Below are positions 1 through 5,198 of a stretch of 5,198 nucleotides of DNA, piece after piece. Under the pieces are notes generated by a model. That model was not told the origin of the DNA, ran no database searches, and saw only the letters and a list, made by a program, of their open reading frames with translations. Position 1 is the first letter of the stretch. The number at the start of each line of letters is the position of its first letter. Both the position numbers and the translations under genes were made by a program. The DNA is from Candidatus Pelagibacterales bacterium (lineage in GTDB: Bacteria > Pseudomonadota > Alphaproteobacteria > Rickettsiales > UBA1997): the NCBI GenBank assembly GCA_016882165.1, contig VHBV01000093.1:1-5198 (forward strand), written 5' to 3'.

Positions 1-1253
1 TAATTACTCCAAATCCCTTGCTGTCCTTCAAATTTCTTATGAATCTGCTTTATAACTTCTGCTAAGAAAGTTCCTGTTCCTGTGGCTGGATCTAAAATCT
101 GAACTTTGTGAACTTCTTTCTCAATCTTACCATAGCCACTTTTAAACCTTTTATCAGTTGCCTGAGATTCTAGGGAAATTTTTGTTTTGCTGGTATCTGC
201 TAGGCCTTGAGGCAAATCAAACTCGCTTTTTAAAATATCATCAACCGCACGAACAATAAAATTTACAACTGGTACAGGAGTATACCAAACGCCTCTTGCC
301 TTGCGAAGAGCTGGATCATATTCACTTAAAAAAGTTTCGTAAAAATGGATTATTGGATCTTCCATCTTAGTGCTTTTGCCATAATTTCTAAGGATCTCAG
401 CAACATTGCAGGCTAAAAATATCTGCACCAAATCATCAACAATCCACTTAATACGATCATCAATATCTGGGCCTGCAATATATCCAAAAAGTTTACGCAA
501 AAACGGATTTGATTTTGGAATTAGTTCAGACGCTTCTTGTCTACTAAAAGTTGGCAAAGTTGCATCATGCAATCGAGCTGCAAACATTCCATAAGCAATG
601 GTTTGAGCATAAACATCTGCAAAACCTTTTGGCGTAATATCATGAATTAAAATGTCCTTAAAGGCGCTCATCTGATCTTTAATAGTACTATCTTCCTGAT
701 TTGTTTGGTCAGAAGTTAAAGCTTTTTCAAGAACATCAGAAAGCAATCGGGCTTTACCAGCCATCATCTGCGCTAATTGCTTAGGGCTTTTTATGTTTTG
801 ACCAATATGAATACAAAAATTTCTTAATAGGTTTTCAAAGGTTTGAAAGTTTTCTGGTAGGGCTTCGATGTTGCCATTTTCAAGTTTTGCAATAGCGGTT
901 TTGGTTACAAATTGTCCATCTTGGTAAAGATGAAAATCCAAATAATCGGTAAAAATTAAATTACTCAGTGAAGATTTATATCTGTCAAACTGCTCTTTAT
1001 TTCCTGACTTTTTTACTCCATCAAGATCATTGTCTCCAATATCTTTTGCCTCAATGAAACCAACGGGAATATCTTTTTTTGTCAAAATGTAGTCTGGCGC
1101 GCCGCACGATCTTCTTTTTGGTTCGTTTGTTGCTTTGATATTCGGAACTAAGCTTTCTATTAACTGCTCTAAAAGACCTCTATAGCTATGCTCAGTGGCA
1201 TTACCTGAATTAAATTTTTGTTTTACTTGGTTTAGATAATCTAAAGTATTCAT
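1..1253 (-). CDS. Single-chain restriction-modification enzyme (Type IIG / Type ISP-like), N-terminal part, cut by window edge
   Basis: The reading frame is open from the ATG at 1251-1253 to the left edge, 417 codons with no stop. Residues 1-115 look like a PD-(D/E)XK nuclease. They show a TEHSYRGLLEQL helix near 20-31, then GAPD (Asp54) and GFIEAK (Glu68, Lys70) as the likely catalytic residues, followed by EQFDRY near 87-92. Residues about 130-320 are helix-rich and fit the coupler of Type ISP/IIG enzymes. RGVWYTPVPVV at 320-330 and DPATGTGTF at 388-396 are the methyltransferase entry motif and AdoMet-binding motif I of gamma-class N6-adenine methyltransferases. The catalytic NPPY motif and the target-recognition domain should lie beyond the left edge. 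The family usually forms one chain that both methylates and cuts unmethylated DNA, so I infer host defence. No helicase fits between nuclease and methyltransferase. The G+C of sampled lines is slightly above that of its neighbours (about 36% against 31%), a weak sign of transfer. The family call is secure; the recognition site cannot be read from this part. Confidence 0.9.
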   Translation of the reverse strand, partial: MNTLDYLNQVKQKFNSGNATEHSYRGLLEQLIESLVPNIKATNEPKRRSCGAPDYILTKKDIPVGFIEAKDIGDNDLDGVKKSGNKEQFDRYKSSLSNLIFTDYLDFHLYQDGQFVTKTAIAKLENGNIEALPENFQTFENLLRNFCIHIGQNIKSPKQLAQMMAGKARLLSDVLEKALTSDQTNQEDSTIKDQMSAFKDILIHDITPKGFADVYAQTIAYGMFAARLHDATLPTFSRQEASELIPKSNPFLRKLFGYIAGPDIDDRIKWIVDDLVQIFLACNVAEILRNYGKSTKMEDPIIHFYETFLSEYDPALRKARGVWYTPVPVVNFIVRAVDDILKSEFDLPQGLADTSKTKISLESQATDKRFKSGYGKIEKEVHKVQILDPATGTGTFLAEVIKQIHKKFEGQQGIWSN

Positions 1254-1297
1254 TACTTTTCTATTATTTATTTTTATTCAAGTTTCTCTGAGCTTTT

Positions 1298-1325
1298 TCT
1301 ATAGAAAATCATAACCTCAACACAA
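1298..1325 (-). promoter_or_regulatory. Possible promoter of the restriction-modification gene, -10 inside a palindrome
   Basis: Read on the minus strand, TTGTGT (1320-1325) and TATAGA (1298-1303) are separated by 16 bases, a sigma70-like layout that would start transcription near 1291, about 38 bases before the ATG. The -10 lies within the perfect palindrome TTTTCTATAGAAAA at 1295-1308. That would suit an autoregulatory site, which many restriction-modification genes have. The -35 is a weak match, and in AT-rich DNA such matches arise by chance. Confidence 0.3.
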
Positions 1326-1326
1326 G

Positions 1327-1360
1327 AATTGCGACCACTAAAAAATAGTGAGTCGCAATT
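1327..1360. terminator. Strong hairpin between azoR and the restriction-modification gene; probable terminator
   Basis: AATTGCGAC (1327-1335) and CACTA (1336-1340) pair perfectly with TAGTG (1346-1350) and GTCGCAATT (1352-1360). This gives a 14-bp stem with a single bulged A at 1351 and a loop of five A. It lies 41 bases past the end of azoR and upstream of the next minus-strand gene, the right place to end azoR transcription. Neither strand has a clean run of U after the stem, so it is not a textbook intrinsic terminator. It could instead be an RNA-stabilising stem or a copy of a dispersed palindrome. Confidence 0.5.
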
Positions 1361-1401
1361 AATTATATTCAATATTCTATATTTGTTCTAACTATAACAA
1401 A

Positions 1402-2010
1402 TTAGAACCATTTTTTAATAATATTTTTCAATCTAGATCTTACTTCGGCAATTCTTGAATCTGCAACTGTTACATCACGAAGTGAAGTTCCTATTGTTTC
1501 AATATCATCAAATCCCATGAAGCCATACATGGCTTTTGATTGTAGAGCAATTGTATTCCAATTTGGATAGTCAAAATTAAATACTTCTTCTGAATAAATT
1601 CCACCCGCAGTAAATAATGTTAAAACTTTTTTGCCAGCCATTAATTTTTTACCAGCTTCAAAAGTTTCACCATTAAAAATCACAGCATCCAAATAAGCTT
1701 TTACAGCAGCAGGAATTCCAAAATTATGCATTGGATAAGCAAAAACAACAACATCTGCAGATTTTAATTGAGCAATTAATTTATCATTTTTTTCTAACAA
1801 TTTTGCTTCATCTAAATCAAGTTTTTGTCCGCCATAATTTCTTTTGTAATAAGCTTGAATTGATTTTTCATCAAATAAGGGAGCTTGTTCTTTTAATAAA
1901 TCTAAAACTTCAATATTTTGATTTGTTGCTTCTTCAAGAAATACATCTAAAAGTTTTTTAGTATTAGAACTAGCGCCAGTTGGCAAATATTTTACAATTA
2001 AAGTTTTCAT
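1402..2010 (-). CDS. azoR: FMN-dependent NAD(P)H oxidoreductase of the AzoR/flavodoxin-2 family
   Basis: This is a 202-residue cytoplasmic protein close to the usual AzoR length of about 200. It has the flavodoxin-like fold: a first beta strand (KTLIVKYLP), then a phosphate-binding loop at PTGASSNTKKL (10-20). DVVVFAYPMHNFGIP (86-100) matches the AzoR segment around PMYNF that holds FMN, and FTAGG (133-137) is the second flavin-contact loop. Family members transfer two electrons from NAD(P)H to quinones or azo compounds, and the likely physiological role is detoxifying quinones and other electrophiles. The true substrate is not visible here. It is transcribed away from the pirin gene over a 94-bp gap carrying a shared inverted repeat, which suggests co-regulation. 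The ATG at 2008-2010 fits the family start, and no Shine-Dalgarno precedes it. A 7-bp inverted repeat (GTTCTAA/TTAGAAC, 1385-1408) overlaps the stop codon. Confidence 0.88.
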   Translation of the reverse strand: MKTLIVKYLPTGASSNTKKLLDVFLEEATNQNIEVLDLLKEQAPLFDEKSIQAYYKRNYGGQKLDLDEAKLLEKNDKLIAQLKSADVVVFAYPMHNFGIPAAVKAYLDAVIFNGETFEAGKKLMAGKKVLTLFTAGGIYSEEVFNFDYPNWNTIALQSKAMYGFMGFDDIETIGTSLRDVTVADSRIAEVRSRLKNIIKKWF

Positions 2011-2025
2011 AGTTTTTTTATTATT

Positions 2026-2054
2026 TTGTTAAAAAGATCTTTACTAGTTACTTT
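2026..2054 (+). promoter_or_regulatory. Probable promoter of the pirin gene
   Basis: TTGTTA (2026-2031) and TACTTT (2049-2054) are separated by exactly 17 bases. Predicted start near 2061, leaving a leader of about 45 bases before the ATG at 2105. The -10 overlaps the 2046-2062 inverted repeat, so a bound repressor would block it. Confidence 0.4.
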
Positions 2055-2062
2055 AAGTAACT
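2046..2062. promoter_or_regulatory. Inverted-repeat operator shared by azoR and pirin
   Basis: AGTTACTT (2046-2053) and AAGTAACT (2055-2062) are perfect inverted repeats around a single central T. The site lies mid-way between two divergent genes and covers the predicted -10 boxes of both. HxlR-family repressors such as Bacillus YodB, which controls an azoreductase, bind TACT...AGTA-type repeats, and this sequence contains TACT and AGTA arms, although closer together than in YodB boxes. The regulator is not encoded in this window, so its family is inference. Confidence 0.5.
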
Positions 2063-2078
2063 TAATTTTTAATAGCAA
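2050..2078 (-). promoter_or_regulatory. Probable promoter of azoR
   Basis: On the minus strand, TTGCTA (2073-2078) and TAAAGT (2050-2055) are 17 bases apart, with a predicted start near 2043. The -10 box almost coincides with that of the opposing pirin promoter, so the two promoters face each other through the same few base pairs. Confidence 0.4.
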
Positions 2079-2104
2079 CTAACATTTTAATAATTTTTAA
2101 AAAT

Positions 2105-2800
2105 ATGATCACAATAAGAAAATCAAATGAACGCGGCTTTTTTAATCATGGCTGGTTGAAATCTTATCACAGTTTTTCTTTCGCTAATTACTACGATCCA
2201 AAACATATACACTTTGGTAATTTACGAGTAATTAACGAAGATTTCATAGCTCCAAAAATGGGATTTGGAAAACACCCTCATAATAATATGGAAATTATAA
2301 CCTACGTAATTTCTGGTGAATTATCTCACAAAGATTCAATGGGAAATTCTTCAAAAATTTTACCTGGCGAAGTTCAGATTATGAGCGCTGGAACTGGAGT
2401 TTTTCATTCTGAATTTTGTGAGTCAGAAACTTTAGAAACACATCTTTTGCAAATTTGGATTTTACCAAAAGAAAAAGAAATTACACCTCGTTACGGACAA
2501 AAATCTTTTACTGATTCTTTCGCAGAAAAAGATTTTGTCCTTGTGGTTTCTGGATCAGGAAGAGATGGTTCTATTCAAATAAATCAAGATGCTGAAATTT
2601 ATGTTGGAAAATTCTCAGAAAATAAAAACTTTGAATTTACAGTAAAAAAAGATCGCAAAATTTGGATACAAATGGTTGATGGCAAAATTTCTCTAAATGG
2701 TAAAATTCTTAATAAAGGTGATGCAGCAGCAATTGAAAAAGAAGAAATTTTAAACCTAAAAATAGAAGAAAAATCTGAATTTTTGTTATTCGATTTGTAA
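2105..2800 (+). CDS. Pirin family bicupin protein (YhhW type)
   Basis: This is a 231-residue cytoplasmic protein, the standard length for bacterial YhhW-type pirins. The N-terminal cupin carries the hallmark stretch from HFGNLRVINED (36-46) through HPHNNMEIITYV (57-68) and SHKDSMGN (74-81) to PGEVQIMSAGTG (87-98). The four metal ligands known from YhhW and human pirin are all present: His57, His59, His101 and Glu103. The second cupin (about 120-231) is more diverged and has no ligands, as is normal. Bacterial YhhW has quercetin 2,3-dioxygenase activity in vitro; the physiological role is uncertain, but pirins are often linked to redox or oxidative stress. It is divergent from azoR with a shared operator, which supports a joint response to quinone- or flavonoid-like compounds. 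It ends one base from the convergent msrBA stop. No Shine-Dalgarno is visible; the leader is A/T only close to the ATG. Confidence 0.95.
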   Translation: MITIRKSNERGFFNHGWLKSYHSFSFANYYDPKHIHFGNLRVINEDFIAPKMGFGKHPHNNMEIITYVISGELSHKDSMGNSSKILPGEVQIMSAGTGVFHSEFCESETLETHLLQIWILPKEKEITPRYGQKSFTDSFAEKDFVLVVSGSGRDGSIQINQDAEIYVGKFSENKNFEFTVKKDRKIWIQMVDGKISLNGKILNKGDAAAIEKEEILNLKIEEKSEFLLFDL

Positions 2801-2801
2801 A

Positions 2802-3647
2802 TCAAAATTTTTGCACTCTTTTGTGGCAATATGGAGTTTTGCCATTTCTAGTGTAATAGCTTTGATGATATAACTCAGCATTCCAAAATTTTGCCATTGG
2901 CAATAATTTAGTGGCAACTTTCAGACCCTTTTTTTCAAGAATTTCAATCAAATTTTGGGCAATTTTTTTCTGCTCGTTATTTAAACAAAAAATTGCCGAG
3001 ACATATTGCTCTCCTAAATCTGGTCCTTGACCATTTTCTTGCTCTGGATCGTGAATCTCAAAAAACAATCGCGCTAAAGTTTCAAAATCAGTTATATTCT
3101 TATCAAAAACCACCTCGACAACTTCCAAATGGCCAGTATTTTTAGCACAAACTTCTTCATAACTTGGGTTTTCTGTTTTCCCGCCCATATAGCCTGAAAT
3201 TGCTGAAATTACACCTTTTTCACGACTAAAATAATATTCAACTCCCCAAAAGCAACCAGCTGCAAAATAAGCTTTTTCATAACTTTTCTTCATTTCTTCT
3301 TCAATAAATTCAAGAGAAATTGAATTTACACAATATCTAGTATCTTTTGTTGTAAAACCTTCACCATGAAAAATATGCCCCAAATGGCCATCACAATTTT
3401 TACATAAAATTTCAGTTCTTCTTCCGTCAGCATCTAAAATCTTTTTTACCGAATCGCCAATTTCATCATCAAAACTTGGCCAACCACAACCAGAATGAAA
3501 TTGATCTTTAGTTGAAAAAAGCTCAAAACCACATCTTTTGCAAAAATATTTTCCAACTCTATTATTTTCATAAAATTCACCGCTAAAAGGCGCTTCTGTT
3601 GCCTTGTGAATTATAACTTGCTCTTCAAATGGAGTTAACTTTTTCAT
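2802..3647 (-). CDS. msrBA: Bifunctional peptide-methionine (R)/(S)-S-oxide reductase, MsrB-MsrA fusion
   Basis: This 281-residue protein joins two repair enzymes with the MsrB domain first. MsrB (about 4-117) has the zinc cysteines Cys36/Cys39 (CKRC) and Cys82/Cys85 (CKNC), the SGCGWPSF loop with likely resolving Cys54, GHLGH at 87-91 and catalytic Cys106 in RYCVNS. MsrA (about 125-281) has catalytic Cys132 in GCFWG, GYMGG at 152-156, TGHLEVVEV with Glu175, QGPDLGEQYVSAIF at 207-220, and YHQSYY plus Cys274 near the end as likely resolving cysteine. Together the domains reduce both stereoisomers of methionine sulfoxide in proteins, probably using thioredoxin. There is no signal peptide, so it acts in the cytoplasm. 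It is divergent from the CLC gene and converges on pirin with one base between stop codons. All catalytic residues are intact. The ATG at 3645-3647 fits the usual MsrB start. Confidence 0.96.
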   Translation of the reverse strand: MKKLTPFEEQVIIHKATEAPFSGEFYENNRVGKYFCKRCGFELFSTKDQFHSGCGWPSFDDEIGDSVKKILDADGRRTEILCKNCDGHLGHIFHGEGFTTKDTRYCVNSISLEFIEEEMKKSYEKAYFAAGCFWGVEYYFSREKGVISAISGYMGGKTENPSYEEVCAKNTGHLEVVEVVFDKNITDFETLARLFFEIHDPEQENGQGPDLGEQYVSAIFCLNNEQKKIAQNLIEILEKKGLKVATKLLPMAKFWNAELYHQSYYTRNGKTPYCHKRVQKF

Positions 3648-3667
3648 ATTTTAATTGTTGTAAATTG

Positions 3668-3695
3668 GTTATAATCTATTACTAAATTCACTCAA
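3668..3695 (-). promoter_or_regulatory. Possible promoter of the msrBA gene
   Basis: Minus-strand TTGAGT (3690-3695) and TATAAC (3668-3673) are 16 bases apart, giving a predicted start near 3661, about 14 bases before the ATG. On the plus strand the same spot reads TATAAT (3670-3675), a perfect -10 consensus that could serve the CLC gene, but no good -35 lies 15-18 bases before it. Confidence 0.35.
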
Positions 3696-3722
3696 TAAAT
3701 AAACTCATTTCACTTTCAAGAA

Positions 3723-4991
3723 TTGTCAAAAAGTCCTTACTTAAACATTATAATGCTTTTACTGATTTGTTTTTTATCAGTAAAAATATCTTTTTTTATC
3801 ACAATTTATTGCAAGCTTTTTTTTGATCTTGGATCTATCGCAAAAGAAAGATTAGTTAATAATCCTACCCTATTTCTTTTTCTAACTCCTATTTGTTTTT
3901 GGATTTCAGCTTACATGTGCCGTAAATTCTCTTTTTACGCCGCTGGAAACAGCATGGAATATATTAAAAGCTCAATTGCAATTTTACAAAAAAATCCAAA
4001 TGATTTTAAACAAATATCACCTTTCTTAAACTTTAAAGTTGTTTTTGTAAAAGCTATTAGTTCTTTAATTTGCTGTTTTGGAGGCGGATCTCTGGGCGCC
4101 GAAGGACCAGCAGTACACATGTCAGCTGGTATTTTCGCATCTACAGCTAACAAGTTACAGAACTATTTATACAAATTAAAATACGAGATTTGGATCTTTG
4201 CTGGTAGTGCCGCGGGAATAGCTTTAGCGTTTAATGCTCCAATAGCAGGATTTGTTTATGCTATTGAAAAACTATCGCATTTACGAAGCAAAAGCTTTAA
4301 AAGCGATTTATTTTGGACATTAATAACTCTTCTAATTGTTAGTGCAATTTTGCAAAAAACAAATGCTGTTTTTGCAACCCCAAAGCCCAATTTTGAAGTT
4401 GGATCTCACATATTACTATTCATTTTTATGGCTTTGTTTTGCGGTATTTTGGCTTTTCTGTTTAAAAGTCTAAATTCTTATTTTTTCAATAAAATTGCTA
4501 ATATTAAGTCAAATTGGTGGCATTTATTTCCAATTTTAGGCGGTTTTTTAGTTGCTCTTATAGGTTTATATAGCGGCATTTACTCTTTTAGCAGTGGAGT
4601 GCAAACAGTAAATTATGCTTTGGAAAATCAAGGAGCTCTACTTTCATACAAAGAGGTTATAGGTAGAATTTTAAACACTATAATCAGTTTTGTTTCAGGA
4701 TGTGCTGGAGGACTTATAGCTCCTTCAATTGCAATTGGTGCCGGAATTGGATCAATCTTCGGTACTTTTATGACCAGCGTTGATATTAATCTTTTTATAA
4801 TTGTTGGAATGACTGCTTTTTTGAGTGCAATTTTAGGCGAACCAATAGCAGCAGCAATAATTATTTTTGAGGCAACAAGACAACCAATAAATTCTATACC
4901 TTTCTTGCTGCTTGGCTCATTTCTTGCATTATTTTCGCTTAAAAATTGTGATCGCCTGAGAAACAATTTAGCAAAACCAAAAAAACTATAA
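3723..4991 (+). CDS. CLC-family chloride channel/antiporter, divergent, without CBS domains
   Basis: This 422-residue integral inner-membrane protein has about a dozen hydrophobic segments and the CLC inverted-repeat layout. Visible signatures are GNSME (75-79, in place of GSGIP), GGGSLGAEGPAVH (120-132, in place of GREGP, with gating Glu127 kept), FNAPIAGFVYAIEKL (170-184) and GGLIAPSIAIGAGIG (329-343, the GxFxP region). The second half ends with GEPIAAAIIIFEAT (372-385). Family members move chloride or related anions, either passively or in exchange for protons. By hand alignment to the E. coli ClcA (EcClC), Ser107 becomes Asn76, Glu203 becomes Lys183 and Tyr445 becomes Pro388, so ion choice and proton coupling may be unusual. 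The C-terminus stops soon after the last helix. The start is uncertain: TTG at 3723 gives a short polar head before helix B, while ATG at 3753 also gives a workable protein. An A7 run and T8 run (4979-4999) flank the stop and could form a weak A-U hairpin. Confidence 0.9.
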   Translation: MSKSPYLNIIMLLLICFLSVKISFFITIYCKLFFDLGSIAKERLVNNPTLFLFLTPICFWISAYMCRKFSFYAAGNSMEYIKSSIAILQKNPNDFKQISPFLNFKVVFVKAISSLICCFGGGSLGAEGPAVHMSAGIFASTANKLQNYLYKLKYEIWIFAGSAAGIALAFNAPIAGFVYAIEKLSHLRSKSFKSDLFWTLITLLIVSAILQKTNAVFATPKPNFEVGSHILLFIFMALFCGILAFLFKSLNSYFFNKIANIKSNWWHLFPILGGFLVALIGLYSGIYSFSSGVQTVNYALENQGALLSYKEVIGRILNTIISFVSGCAGGLIAPSIAIGAGIGSIFGTFMTSVDINLFIIVGMTAFLSAILGEPIAAAIIIFEATRQPINSIPFLLLGSFLALFSLKNCDRLRNNLAKPKKL

Positions 4992-5105
4992 TTTTTTTTA
5001 TTAACCTTACAAAAGATCTGGTACAAAAATCATAACACAATAATGAAGATTCTATCCTAACAGATTAAACGATTTTTTATGAAAAAACTAAACGACTATA
5101 GCATA

Positions 5106-5198
5106 CTAAACTAACCTTGCATACTCTTTTTCTATTAAAACCAAATCCAATAATTGCATTTTATCTTCAAAATAATGGGTGAGTTTTCTGTAATAAGA
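5106..5198 (-). CDS. C-terminal end of an unidentified protein, cut by window edge
   Basis: A minus-strand frame enters from the right edge and stays open for 30 codons to a TAG at 5106-5108. The peptide looks like real protein: it begins SYYRKLTHYFEDK, continues into a leucine-rich amphipathic stretch (MQLLDLVLIEKEYARL) and ends in Val before the stop. The composition suggests a C-terminal helix. I do not recognise the family. It converges on the CLC gene with 114 bases between, and that gap has no other coding potential. Confidence 0.5.
   Translation of the reverse strand, partial: SYYRKLTHYFEDKMQLLDLVLIEKEYARLV

Noticed and set aside
406..594. 62-codon plus-strand open frame
   Set aside because: It lies wholly antisense to the restriction-modification gene, whose motifs are clear, and its peptide has no family features.
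1096..1103. GGCGCGCC, a GC-rich 8-bp palindrome in AT-rich DNA
   Set aside because: It encodes the conserved Gly-Ala-Pro before the catalytic Asp of the nuclease, so protein constraint explains it.
1731..1961. 76-codon plus-strand open frame
   Set aside because: Antisense shadow of azoR; composition of repeated Leu and Gln reflects the reverse of the azoR codons.
2599..2829. 76-codon minus-strand open frame overlapping the pirin and msrBA ends
   Set aside because: Antisense to the pirin C-terminal cupin, low-complexity peptide, and no start context.
3648..3722. Fluoride riboswitch ahead of the CLC gene
   Set aside because: Considered because some fluoride CLCs have one, but the 75-bp gap is A/T-rich and lacks the conserved GG-GATGG and C-rich elements.
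3935..4153. 72-codon minus-strand open frame inside the CLC gene
   Set aside because: Antisense to conserved CLC motifs including GAEGP.
4979..4999. A7-T8 inverted run at the CLC stop as a terminator
   Set aside because: A stem of only A-U pairs is weak and expected by chance in DNA of this composition; kept only as a remark under the CLC gene.
4628..5026. 132-codon minus-strand open frame
   Set aside because: Antisense to the CLC second half. Its Pro/Ala/Ile-rich peptide is the mirror of conserved membrane helices.
5073..5087. TTTTTT-ATG-AAAAAA inverted repeat
   Set aside because: Pure A/T arms with a 3-base loop; too weak to call a terminator. The ATG starts only an 11-codon frame.
1..5198. 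CRISPR arrays, tRNA or rRNA genes, insertion sequences
   Set aside because: No spaced direct repeats, no cloverleaf with GTTCGA-type T arm, and no transposase-like frame or terminal inverted repeats were seen.

Overview
This is an AT-rich bacterial window (hand counts of a few 60-base lines give roughly 31 to 36% G+C). It is tightly packed with genes and uses the standard code. No start codon has a convincing Shine-Dalgarno sequence in front of it. That pattern is common in Bacteroidota and in some AT-rich intracellular or host-associated Gram-negatives, but the sequence alone does not settle the taxon.

Layout from left to right. Positions 1-1253 (minus) hold the N-terminal 417 residues of a large single-chain restriction-modification enzyme. 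It has a PD-(D/E)XK nuclease, a helical linker and the start of an N6-adenine methyltransferase, and it runs off the left edge. The gap at 1254-1401 holds a probable minus-strand promoter with its -10 inside a perfect 14-bp palindrome, and a strong 14-bp hairpin. Positions 1402-2010 (minus) encode an AzoR-type FMN-dependent NAD(P)H oxidoreductase. It is divergent from a YhhW-type pirin at 2105-2800 (plus). The 94-bp gap between them has an 8-bp inverted repeat lying exactly where the -10 boxes of two face-to-face promoters would overlap. Positions 2802-3647 (minus) encode a fused MsrB-MsrA methionine sulfoxide reductase whose stop codon is one base from the pirin stop. Positions 3723-4991 (plus) encode a divergent CLC-family anion transporter. 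Positions 5106-5198 (minus) look like the last 30 codons of another gene that enters from the right edge.

The middle three genes share a theme. An azo/quinone reductase, a pirin (some pirins have quercetinase activity) and a protein-methionine repair enzyme together suggest a small electrophile and oxidative-stress island. The shared operator between azoR and pirin suggests a redox or quinone-sensing repressor encoded elsewhere. The restriction-modification gene and the CLC gene look like independent neighbours.

No wholly new system is evident. The best leads are the helicase-less Type ISP/IIG-like enzyme, the overlapping divergent promoters with their operator, and a CLC protein that keeps its gating glutamate but has replaced several canonical ion- and proton-path residues.
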